Assembly (NCBI GenBank): GCA_017552715.1
Contig: JAFZOW010000035.1
Coordinates: 1 to 64,000, forward strand
DNA from: Lachnospiraceae bacterium
GTDB taxonomy: Bacteria; Bacillota; Clostridia; Lachnospirales; Lachnospiraceae
Length of the DNA: 64,000 bases
Reading direction: 5' to 3'
Positions within the stretch are counted from its first letter, which is position 1. Each line of letters opens with the position of its first letter. Positions 8,444 to 16,764 of the stretch are shown in pieces. Position numbers and translations under genes: made by a program. The notes beneath the pieces were generated by a model. That model was not told where the DNA came from. It did not search any database and saw only the letters and a list, made by a program, of their open reading frames with translations.

Positions 8444-9945
8444 CTTGTCCTGTCTATCCTTTCTCCGCACCAGGCGGCAATCGTCCTGTACCAACCTTCC
8501 TCCCGCCCTTCCGGGGAATGAAGGTCATAATATATCTCAAACAGGCCTCTGTAATGGCTCTCGCCCGTGCCTGTATCCATCCATCTGTCAAAGCTTCCCT
8601 CATCGGGCCTCATCTGAATGAATTCCAGCGGTCCTGCGGCGGTCCCGTATCTTTCCCCGGCCTCATCCTCCGCCGGTACCGTAAACTCATTCAAAGCATA
8701 TACAGGGCCGCTTATATATCCCGTACAGTCATAGGCTGCTATCCTGTCCGCTTCCTCCTCCATCCCGGCCATACGCAGTACCTTACAGGTCAGCTCCTTC
8801 CACTTGGAAAGATATACCGACTGGAATACCCCGCCATACCAGGTAAAGCCTCTTTCAAAGACCAGCATCAGTGCGGCCGCGTAGCCGCTCACAAGGAGCT
8901 TCCGCTCTTCCATCAGCTCCCGTATCTCTTCTACGCTGTTCCCGTAGGTAAAATGCTCGCCCTTAATGCTGATCCCTTCAAGGCTTCCGTCCGGTGCAAG
9001 ATGTACATGCACCTTTCTTCCCCTTGCATCCGATCCCATAAAGAGCAGGCAGGAAAGAGTTATGCCGTCTTCCGTCTTCACCTCATCCAGAGCCTTTCGA
9101 AGGGCCGGATCAAAAAACATGCGGTACAGTATGGAAGAAGGCTCCCCAAGTTCCTTAAGGAACAGGGGACGGAGCGCTTCCTCCATCTCCACATAACACA
9201 GCGAAGGTGCGTACGTCCCTTCGGAAGCAAAGCCCGCAAGAGCTCGGTTCCCGAGCTCCAGCCCTACGGCAAAGAGCTGGTCGGCATAACGCTCCATACC
9301 CAGCAGCTCCGGGCGGCCATAGATCTCCGAAACGATATCGGCCATGGGCTTAAGTTCTTTCTTTTTACAAATGGTCTGCAATACACGGGCCAGTTCGTCT
9401 TTATTATATGCCCGGCTGCAGGCGACCATCTCCCGCTCCCGGCTTTTGGGCATCAGCGAAAACTGCTGTCTGCCCGTTTCGGACCCGTAGGCCAGTATCC
9501 CTCTGGCAAAGGTGGAATTATCCAGATCCACCTGGGATGTGGTAAGATAGGGGATCGCTTCCCGCACGGCTGCGTCAGGTGCTTCCTCTCTCATTCCCTC
9601 TTCCCTGAGAAGCTGCCGGAAAAGCAGATCTCCCTGGAAAGCCTGGGCCGAATAGAAGCCACCATGATGATCCGCCGTAGCGATGGCGCCGGATGCCCAG
9701 GAACGTATACATCCATCGGCGATATCGGCACTTACCCGGCTTTCCAGATATTGCCGGAGAGCCTTCAGTGCATCCTCCTTCGGGAGCAGGGGGGTAAGCT
9801 TCTTATTGGCCCTGTTCTTCCCGGCCTGGATTTTCAGGAAATCCCTAAGGCTTCCCTCCTCTTTTGCGAAGTGCGCCACCGTTTCATTACGCCGGCAGCA
9901 GCTCTCCATGAAGCCTTCGATACGTTCCTTCAGCTCGCGATCCAT
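8440..9945 (-). CDS. protein of unknown function in the SpoIIE operon
   Basis: I do not recognise this 501-residue soluble protein. It has no signal peptide or membrane segment. Visible landmarks are a charged helical N-terminus, WASGAIATADHHGG near residue 85, DNSTFARGILAYGS, and a long region rich in aromatic residues towards the C-terminus. GTG 9948 and ATG 9945 are both possible starts; I chose the ATG, with AGGA 9 nt upstream. It sits between the RsbW-like protein (17-18 nt gap) and the lipoprotein (4-nt overlap), so it is co-translated with them. A metabolic enzyme acting on the ligand of this sensory operon is possible but only a guess. Confidence 0.6.
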   Translation of the reverse strand: MDRELKERIEGFMESCCRRNETVAHFAKEEGSLRDFLKIQAGKNRANKKLTPLLPKEDALKALRQYLESRVSADIADGCIRSWASGAIATADHHGGFYSAQAFQGDLLFRQLLREEGMREEAPDAAVREAIPYLTTSQVDLDNSTFARGILAYGSETGRQQFSLMPKSREREMVACSRAYNKDELARVLQTICKKKELKPMADIVSEIYGRPELLGMERYADQLFAVGLELGNRALAGFASEGTYAPSLCYVEMEEALRPLFLKELGEPSSILYRMFFDPALRKALDEVKTEDGITLSCLLFMGSDARGRKVHVHLAPDGSLEGISIKGEHFTYGNSVEEIRELMEERKLLVSGYAAALMLVFERGFTWYGGVFQSVYLSKWKELTCKVLRMAGMEEEADRIAAYDCTGYISGPVYALNEFTVPAEDEAGERYGTAAGPLEFIQMRPDEGSFDRWMDTGTGESHYRGLFEIYYDLHSPEGREEGWYRTIAAWCGERIDRTR

Positions 9946-9965
9946 CACAAAATATCCTTTACGTC

Positions 9966-10388
9966 TTATACCAGTTTTTTCTCGATGGTGGAGATATTAT
10001 ATCCGTCCTTGTACTCGTAGGTGAAGCTGTCCATACGCTTCTTGACCATAAGGATACCCAGGCCGCCGATCCCGCGTTCTTCGGCACTCAGGGTGATATC
10101 CGGATCGATATGCTCCAGCGGATTGAAGGGTACTCCCTTATCCGCAAGGCTCATCCAGAACACGGGTTTTTCCCCGTTTTCGCCTTCTTTCACTCCCATC
10201 TTAAGGGTCACATCCCCCTTTTCCGGAGCATAGGCATAATTGCAGATGTTTACGAAGAGTTCCTCCACGCAGACATGCAGTTGTACACCTGTACGTCTGG
10301 AGCAGCCGTAGGGTTCGATCTGCTCGTCCGTCCAGACCAGTACATCATCCAGTTTCTCTCTTACCGCGGGGATAGTTTCTTCACGCAT
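9966..10388 (-). CDS. RsbW/SpoIIAB-like anti-sigma ATPase
   Basis: The 140 residues form a compact HATPase_c_2 domain. The N-box is in VEELFVNICNYAY, the G1 box in LADKGVPFNP and the G2 glycines in RGIGGLGILMVKKRMD. Proteins of this type are serine kinases that bind a sigma factor or a STAS protein and switch partners after dephosphorylation by a SpoIIE-type phosphatase. A SpoIIE phosphatase is encoded four genes upstream in this operon, and a STAS protein lies at 43446. No sigma factor gene is visible. The start overlaps the end of the MFS gene by 8 nt with GGAGGG upstream. Confidence 0.82.
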   Translation of the reverse strand: MREETIPAVREKLDDVLVWTDEQIEPYGCSRRTGVQLHVCVEELFVNICNYAYAPEKGDVTLKMGVKEGENGEKPVFWMSLADKGVPFNPLEHIDPDITLSAEERGIGGLGILMVKKRMDSFTYEYKDGYNISTIEKKLV

Positions 10389-12771
10389 TTCTCTTTTTCC
10401 CTCCTATCTTCATAAGGATAAGTAAGACTGTAGCTACGGCATACACACAGGCGCCGATGTTCATGGGAGTAAAGAATCCCTCCCCGGGCTGGATCATGAG
10501 CTCTGCGATCATCGGTGCAAAAGTGAGCAGCACATAGGAAAGCACAACCGAAAAGATCAAAGCCGTGGATTCGTCCACTGCATTTTTAACCACCTTCAAT
10601 TCCATGAACTGGTCGGTGACCATGGGAGTCCCGAAACCGTCCAGGAAACCGAGGGCCATACTGCTTAAAACGATCATCACTGCCACCGGCGGGATATGCA
10701 GGATAAAGATACCCGCAGAAGTGAGCAGGAAGGCAAAAGCGATACAGAGCGGGATACCGAAAGTCTTCTTGGCTTTCGCCACCAGCGCCGGTCCGATATA
10801 GATACCTGCGATACCGTTGGCAATGTAGCAATAACTCAGCATAACGGATGAGATATTGTTTGCCTTACAGATCGCCGGCACCAGTGTTACGCAGAGCATT
10901 ACACCGATATTCAGCGGGATCCCGATGACCAGGATGAAATAGAGCATCTCCGGTGAGAAGATCATCTTCTGTATACCCGAGAAACTGATGGGTTTGGTCT
11001 CCTCGGCCTGAGCATCACGTGCCTTGAGGGCTTTCCAGGGCACTGCCATGGCTGTGATGGCCAGGTATACCAGGAAAATGCCGGCCGAGATCAGGAAGGT
11101 CATGGAATATCCCATATTGGCGGAAAGTATAGCACCCAGACCGGCTCCGCAGGTAGCACCTGCCAGCAGCCCTGCATTATCCTGGGAGATATTGTTGCTG
11201 CGGCCGCTGTCGGTCTCGTAACCGCGGGTGATCAGGTAGTTGGAGATCTGCTTGAAACCGGAATAGGCAAAACCGGCCATTGCACGGCAGATGATGATGG
11301 CCAGAGCCCCTTTTACACTAAAGGCAGTCACATTGCAGGCGATCATCATGATGGTAGCTACAAAGAGCGGCACCCTTATATCCCGCTTGCGGACCAGCTT
11401 GGGCAGGCAGAGCATACCCAGCATCTGGGTAAAGCCTTCCAGAGTCAGCGGCAGGGCTGCCGTAAGACCCACGGAAAGCCCGAAGAGGGATTCCCCGCTC
11501 TCACGTATCATCATAGCCGCATAGGGCATACACATGTATTCCGCCGTGGAACACAGGAAGCCGGTAAGCCGCAGGGAGGTGGAAACCTTCTTCTCCGAGA
11601 AATGTGACTTTCCGTCTTCCTCCTCGGAAGGTCCCAGCAATTCTACCAGATGTATGAGCTCGAAGACGAACATCAGTAAGATGATCAGCGTGGAGATCAG
11701 GGTCAGCACGATACTCTGGATCTGCTGACGCATGGCCGTATTGGATACTTCAGCCTCCAGATACAGCACATCCCCGTCCCCGGAGTCAAAGATAAAGCTG
11801 ATGACGTCGGAGGATTCTTCCGTACGTTTAACCTCAGCGATATGATCCGAAATACGTACAGCATGCAGCGTCTCCAGACTCTCGACACGATTCTGGATGT
11901 ATTCCTGCAGGCCCTTCACCTCCCGCAGCTCTACCCCCTGATCCTTCACCTGCTTGATGGTATTTTCCAGATTCTGCAGGGATATCCGGGTCGCCGACTC
12001 GATACGTTCACGATAATCCTGCTGATAACTTACGATACAGAAGACGGAAAGGATGATCACACCTACAGCCATGATCACCACTGCAACGATACGCTCAAAT
12101 ACACGGTCAAGTTCTCTCTTATGACGATCCCGCCAGCTAGGATTACGGAAATACAGGGACATGATCAGCAGCGCCAGCAGTTCAAAAAACGCAGCGATGG
12201 CCGTCTCCCGGATGATCTCATCCCTTACGGGCACCAGACTGTCCGCAAAGATATCCTCCGTAAGTATGGCACCGAAATAACCGAGCACATTTTCTTCCTG
12301 CCGTATGGCCGTAAAGATCGCTATTTCCCTTCCGGAGGAGACTACACCTTTTCCGTTGGTCTCCATCTCGGGCAGAGCCTTTGAAAATTCCGTGGTCTGC
12401 AGAAAAGCCTGGATCCTGTAGGGATTCTCCCCCGCCGCATCGGCCGCTTTATACAGGAGTGTGCCGTCATTGGTGATGATGAAGGGCTTCGGGCCTGCGA
12501 TCTGCCCCGAGAACTTAGCAAAGACCTCATCCGTTCCGTAAAAAGTCGTGAAACTCTTACCGAAACCGATGGCGTTCTCCATCTCGGCTACCGTATCCGC
12601 CTCGATCCGGCTGATCACCTGTTCCTGCAGCTCGATCACCGTGGTGCGGTAATTCAAAAAGCCCATAAAAGCAACAAAGGCCATAGCGAAAACGCCCAAT
12701 ATCATCTGAACGGCCGCTTCGATCCCGGATTTGTCCTTGTTCTTCGTAGTAGTCTTGTCTTCAGCTCTCAT
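10381..12771 (-). CDS. sensor-MFS transporter fusion protein
   Basis: This 796-residue protein joins two modules. The first 375 residues carry about four membrane helices enclosing two extracellular sensor-like regions (roughly 45-190 and 255-350), with coiled-coil segments between. From about residue 395 a complete 12-helix major facilitator domain follows. MFS proteins are usually about 400 residues, so the front half is an added sensory part. The gene overlaps the racemase-like gene (ATGA) and the RsbW-like gene, so it belongs to the SpoIIE operon. The MFS part might work as a receptor rather than a pump. Ligand unknown. Confidence 0.75.
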   Translation of the reverse strand: MRAEDKTTTKNKDKSGIEAAVQMILGVFAMAFVAFMGFLNYRTTVIELQEQVISRIEADTVAEMENAIGFGKSFTTFYGTDEVFAKFSGQIAGPKPFIITNDGTLLYKAADAAGENPYRIQAFLQTTEFSKALPEMETNGKGVVSSGREIAIFTAIRQEENVLGYFGAILTEDIFADSLVPVRDEIIRETAIAAFFELLALLIMSLYFRNPSWRDRHKRELDRVFERIVAVVIMAVGVIILSVFCIVSYQQDYRERIESATRISLQNLENTIKQVKDQGVELREVKGLQEYIQNRVESLETLHAVRISDHIAEVKRTEESSDVISFIFDSGDGDVLYLEAEVSNTAMRQQIQSIVLTLISTLIILLMFVFELIHLVELLGPSEEEDGKSHFSEKKVSTSLRLTGFLCSTAEYMCMPYAAMMIRESGESLFGLSVGLTAALPLTLEGFTQMLGMLCLPKLVRKRDIRVPLFVATIMMIACNVTAFSVKGALAIIICRAMAGFAYSGFKQISNYLITRGYETDSGRSNNISQDNAGLLAGATCGAGLGAILSANMGYSMTFLISAGIFLVYLAITAMAVPWKALKARDAQAEETKPISFSGIQKMIFSPEMLYFILVIGIPLNIGVMLCVTLVPAICKANNISSVMLSYCYIANGIAGIYIGPALVAKAKKTFGIPLCIAFAFLLTSAGIFILHIPPVAVMIVLSSMALGFLDGFGTPMVTDQFMELKVVKNAVDESTALIFSVVLSYVLLTFAPMIAELMIQPGEGFFTPMNIGACVYAVATVLLILMKIGGKKRNA

Positions 12772-13901
12772 AGATATACTTTCTCCAATCTACCGGCGGT
12801 CAGGCACATCCACTCACTGTGCACATAATCGATCCGGTTTCTTTCCAGTATTTCATTGATGGTCACACCGTTCTCTCCCATCAGGTATGCGATATCTCCC
12901 ACTTCGATATCATCGGCTCCCGTGATATCCACGCAGAGATTATCCATACACACTTCATCCGCCGGCGCATACAGCTTCCCGCGGATACTGATCCTTATAT
13001 TCTCCTGTGTCAGGAGCAGCGGAGAATCCCAATATCCCAGCATGATACGGGCGATACGGCGCTTCCCGCCGTCCGTTGCCTCTCCGGTCTGCAGATAGGA
13101 AAGAGGCACGGAATCCGGCACATCCCGCACGTCAAAGATCTGCGCACAGATCCGCATGATGGGTACCAGCCGTCCGTTGTCGCCGCAGGGCAGGCCGTAC
13201 ATGGAAGTCCCGGCACGTACCATATCATAGGAATATTCCGGGAAATGAAAGATCAGTGCCGAATTAAGGATATGGACCGTAAGCCTCCTGCGGTAGCCCT
13301 GGGGAATGGAATTGACAAAGCTGTCAAAACGCTTAAGCTCCCCCTCCACCTCCTCGCGATCATCGGAATAGGCGGTATAAAGATGGCTGTACAGTCCGCA
13401 CACTTCAAGGTGCTTCATGTTGAAGATCTCTTCCTCGTGCTCCTTGAATTCTTCCATGCTCAGGCCCATGCCTGAATTCCATCCGTCGATGCGGATATGG
13501 ACCCGCAGCGTGACCTTTGCCGTCTCCGCCACTTTATCCAAAGCCCGCAGCATAGCGATATTGTAGATGGAAAAGATACTGCGGCGCGGAATGATGCGCC
13601 CGCAGTCCACCGCCATGGCGATCTCTTCGGGAGTTGCCACCCCCAGCAGGAGGATCTCCAGTTTATCGACTCCGCATTCCGTGGACAGCTGCATCATCTC
13701 ACGGAATTTTCCCACGGCAGCCATGTCCGCAAAGCCCTGTCTGGCCAGCTCACGCACAAAGCCAACCAGGCCGTGTCCGTATGCATCCGCCTTCACTACG
13801 GCGCAGACCTTCACGTTATCCTTCAGCTGGCTGCGTATCACTCCCAGATTATAGGCTATACCTTTTGTATTGACTTCCGCCCAGGCGGCTCTCTGCATCA
13901 T
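12768..13901 (-). CDS. alanine racemase-like PLP protein
   Basis: This 377-residue protein aligns with alanine/serine racemases. The PLP lysine is in VVKADAYGHG (Lys-37). The barrel continues to VRAGTSMYGLPCG, and the C-terminal domain contains LGYWDSP where canonical enzymes have GYADG with the catalytic Tyr, followed by ADEVCMDNLCVDIT. The Tyr is kept but its surroundings differ, so the substrate may not be alanine. The gene lies 4 nt after the SpoIIE phosphatase and overlaps the sensor-MFS gene, a context unlike cell-wall loci. Producing a D-amino acid signal or cue for this operon is a possible role; this is inference. Confidence 0.8.
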   Translation of the reverse strand: MMQRAAWAEVNTKGIAYNLGVIRSQLKDNVKVCAVVKADAYGHGLVGFVRELARQGFADMAAVGKFREMMQLSTECGVDKLEILLLGVATPEEIAMAVDCGRIIPRRSIFSIYNIAMLRALDKVAETAKVTLRVHIRIDGWNSGMGLSMEEFKEHEEEIFNMKHLEVCGLYSHLYTAYSDDREEVEGELKRFDSFVNSIPQGYRRRLTVHILNSALIFHFPEYSYDMVRAGTSMYGLPCGDNGRLVPIMRICAQIFDVRDVPDSVPLSYLQTGEATDGGKRRIARIMLGYWDSPLLLTQENIRISIRGKLYAPADEVCMDNLCVDITGADDIEVGDIAYLMGENGVTINEILERNRIDYVHSEWMCLTAGRLEKVYL

Positions 13902-13905
13902 CTCT

Positions 13906-15840
13906 TTACTCCTCGCCTTGAAAACGGAAAGCCAGCATGGTCATATCATCGAACTGGGGAGCCTTACCCACAAAGGCATCCACATTCTTTTTCACCTCAG
14001 CCAGCAGCTTACGGGGAGCATCCTTCGTATGCTTCGTAAGGAACTCCTCAAGACGCTCCTTGCTGTACAGCTCCACATCCGCGCTGGTCGCCTCGGGAAC
14101 ACCGTCCGTATAGAGGTAAAGGATATCGTTCTTCTGCATTTCAAAGTCATACTTCAGATACTTGATCCCTTCCACGGTGGACAGGGGCGGTTTCTTCTTC
14201 TTGGGCTTGATGGTCGTGACCGTTCCGTCTTCATGCATCAGGAAGGCAGGCTCATGACCGGCATCGCAGAAATCCACATGACCGCTCTTGAGGTCCACGA
14301 TACCTACCCAGGTGGTAACAAAGAGCATCTCATCATTGTTTTCCAGAAGCTGCATGCTGGCCGCGGCCAGAGCTTCCTCAACGCTCTCCCCTGCCAGCAG
14401 ATGGTTCTTGATCAGGGTCTTTGCGATGACCATGATCAGTGCCGCCGGTACCCCTTTACCGGAAACGTCTGCCATCACCAGTGCAAGATGGGTATCATCC
14501 AGCAGGAAGAAATCGTAGAAATCTCCGCCCACTTCCTTGGCCGGATCCATGGTGGCATACAGTTCGATATCGTCCCTTTCGGGGAAAGGCGGAAAGATAC
14601 GGGGCAGCATGGAGGCCTGGATGTTCTTTGCAACATCCAGCTCGGCACCGATACGCTCTTTTTCCGCCGTAACCGTCTGGAGGTTGGTCATGTAATCCTC
14701 CAGTTCATCGATCATATCCGCAAATTCCGTAGAAAGGGAATCGATCTCGTCCGTACTTCGGATCTGTTCCCGTATCTTCTCGGCAACCTTCTGATCCTTA
14801 TCATCGGAATAGCTGGCCACATTATGTTCCAGCTGGGAAAGGCGTACGATCAGGTGCTTACGTATGATCATGTACAGACCGATCACAGAGCAGAGCACGA
14901 TCAGTACCAGGACCGCCGACTGACGCAGCACTGCGGAAAGGATGGCGGAATTCACATAGGCCACGCTGATATCCGCACAGATCAGGCCCAGCTTTTTCCC
15001 GTTGATGGTCAGGGGATAGTAATAGGTATATACATAACCGTATTCATTGTCCTCGGAATCAAAACCCACGGCAGGCTGGCCGCTCCTCCAGGTTTCCCAG
15101 AGGTTTTTGTATTTCAAAGAATCCTTATGGCTCTTATAAGCCAGGGCCAGGATCTCATCTCCTTCTTCCGTCACGGTGGTATCCAGGGACGGATCCAGAA
15201 CATAGATGATATCATCCGAGCCGTCATCGGAAGGGATGACAAAATAGAGGTAGCTCAAGCCGAAGTTGTCCGTAAGGGAAAGAAACTTATCCAGCCAGTC
15301 TTCAAAGGTAGCGGTGCAGATGAGGCGCTGCCCTTCCGCACTCAGATCTCCGTAGCTCAGATTGATGCCATAGGTCTTCATCGGATGATTCGCAGTAACG
15401 TATTCATTGAATTCCCTTCTCTTTACTGCGCTGTCAGCCCGGAAATCCTTAGGGATCTTAAGTTCGTTCCTGCGTTCGTTAAAAAACTTGACCATATCAT
15501 AGAAATTCGGGCCATCCTGCCGGATCAGGCTGGCGGTATGCGCGGTGATCACCTGCAGGCTGTTCTCACATTCCTTATGATAGGCTTCCGTCTGGTTCAG
15601 AAAAGCTATAAACGCACTGACTACGATAGTGATCAGGCCGAAAATGCAGAAAAACAGCCCGAACTTGAAAGCAAGTCCACGCCTTTTTTTCTCCTCAGTA
15701 TTGTTTTCGACTTTCTTTTCTTCGGAAGATCCCTGTTCTTCGACCGCCTCTTCTTTCTCTGTTACTTCCGAAGGTTCCGAAGCCTCTGAAACTTCCTCTA
15801 CTCCGGCTTCTTCGGTCTTTTCGATCTTTTCTTCTTCCAT
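13906..15840 (-). CDS. SpoIIE/RsbU-type PP2C phosphatase with extracellular sensor
   Basis: This 644-residue protein starts with about 50 acidic residues. A membrane helix (about 55-80) follows, then an extracellular Cache-like domain (about 80-295), a second helix (about 300-325), a HAMP-like linker, a short coiled coil and a PP2C domain (about 400-640). The catalytic core shows KEVGGDFYDFF, MADVSGKGVPAAL with metal-binding Asp, and DDMTML near the end. Family members dephosphorylate STAS anti-anti-sigma proteins. It is the first gene of the operon running to 7208, with GGGAGGA before the start. The STAS protein at 43446 is the obvious candidate substrate in this window. Confidence 0.88.
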   Translation of the reverse strand: MEEEKIEKTEEAGVEEVSEASEPSEVTEKEEAVEEQGSSEEKKVENNTEEKKRRGLAFKFGLFFCIFGLITIVVSAFIAFLNQTEAYHKECENSLQVITAHTASLIRQDGPNFYDMVKFFNERRNELKIPKDFRADSAVKRREFNEYVTANHPMKTYGINLSYGDLSAEGQRLICTATFEDWLDKFLSLTDNFGLSYLYFVIPSDDGSDDIIYVLDPSLDTTVTEEGDEILALAYKSHKDSLKYKNLWETWRSGQPAVGFDSEDNEYGYVYTYYYPLTINGKKLGLICADISVAYVNSAILSAVLRQSAVLVLIVLCSVIGLYMIIRKHLIVRLSQLEHNVASYSDDKDQKVAEKIREQIRSTDEIDSLSTEFADMIDELEDYMTNLQTVTAEKERIGAELDVAKNIQASMLPRIFPPFPERDDIELYATMDPAKEVGGDFYDFFLLDDTHLALVMADVSGKGVPAALIMVIAKTLIKNHLLAGESVEEALAAASMQLLENNDEMLFVTTWVGIVDLKSGHVDFCDAGHEPAFLMHEDGTVTTIKPKKKKPPLSTVEGIKYLKYDFEMQKNDILYLYTDGVPEATSADVELYSKERLEEFLTKHTKDAPRKLLAEVKKNVDAFVGKAPQFDDMTMLAFRFQGEE

Positions 15841-15904
15841 CTTATCCTCCCGGATCTTTAAAAATTTCCGTAACGCTACGGGAGCGCATCACGTTCAGGT
15901 CTCG

Positions 15905-16741
15905 TTATTCTTCGTCGAAAAGATACAGCTCCGCATTGTAAGACTGTTCACATTTTTCGTAATGCCCTTTAAGCAGGCCCTCTGCCAGCTTGCGTGACTG
16001 GGCATTCAACAGCGGTATGTAGATCTTTTTATCTTCCGGATAATCTTTTGCCCCGGCCACGGCATGGCGCAGCATCTTAAGCATGTTCTCCGGCTGGTCT
16101 CCGTCATTCCTGGCCCAGGAAAGATCCAGGCTGCCGTCTTCCGCATTGGTAAAGATCAGACAGCCGCAGAGCTGCGAATCATCCATCATGATGCAGCTCA
16201 TCTTACCATCCACAACACCTTCGTTCATATAGGGCTCCAGATCCATATCCTCACTGCCCAGCATTTTCTTCTGCAGGGAAGTAGTATCTTCAAAAGCGAT
16301 GCAGTTCGATTTTCCGCTGCTCTGAAGAACACTGATCTGCTTAAGGTCACCTACCGTGGTACGGATACAGCAGTCTTCATCTTCCTCGATGTTGAAATCA
16401 AAGGATTTCAGGAATCCTATAAAAGCTTCCTGCTCCCCCGTATCGTCATAACTGCAGTAAAAACGATTCACATCCGTCCGGTCACAGATAAAATCCGCAG
16501 CAGCCGCCAGCATTTCCGATGCAAGCCCCTGCCTGCGATATTTTTCGTCCACGCATATTGAAAGCAGCTCGGCTCCCCCGTCATCCCCGATGCGGAAGAC
16601 CTCCGCTGCGATGGCTACATTATCCTCTGTCACCCCGATCGCAAAAATATCGGGCATCAGCAGGAAAGGATAGGCCCCGGATACGATCAGTTTCCGAAAA
16701 GCCATTGCATTTTCTTCATCGATCTTAACATATTCTGTCAT
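15905..16741 (-). CDS. GNAT-family protein paired with the 582-aa effector
   Basis: The first half of this 278-residue protein is a GNAT acetyltransferase with ICVDEKYRRQGLASEML, the acetyl-CoA pyrophosphate loop. The second half repeats a GNAT-like strand and helix pattern (CGCLIFTN, LDLSWARN) but has no R-x-x-G-x-G/A loop. I start it at ATG 16741, 8 nt after GGGGG; a GTG at 16750 is too close to that site. It lies 23 nt behind the 582-aa effector gene. Four paralogues in this window share the plan (21291, 25940, 28570, 37740), each beside an effector. Effector modification, chaperoning or immunity are all possible. Confidence 0.75.
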   Translation of the reverse strand: MTEYVKIDEENAMAFRKLIVSGAYPFLLMPDIFAIGVTEDNVAIAAEVFRIGDDGGAELLSICVDEKYRRQGLASEMLAAAADFICDRTDVNRFYCSYDDTGEQEAFIGFLKSFDFNIEEDEDCCIRTTVGDLKQISVLQSSGKSNCIAFEDTTSLQKKMLGSEDMDLEPYMNEGVVDGKMSCIMMDDSQLCGCLIFTNAEDGSLDLSWARNDGDQPENMLKMLRHAVAGAKDYPEDKKIYIPLLNAQSRKLAEGLLKGHYEKCEQSYNAELYLFDEE

Positions 16742-16764
16742 TTTTTTCACCCCCGGATTTCGGA

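Noticed and set aside
13870..15789. Plus-strand open frame of 639 codons opposite the SpoIIE gene
   Set aside because: Antisense shadow; the minus strand encodes a clear sensor phosphatase with Cache-like, HAMP and PP2C parts.
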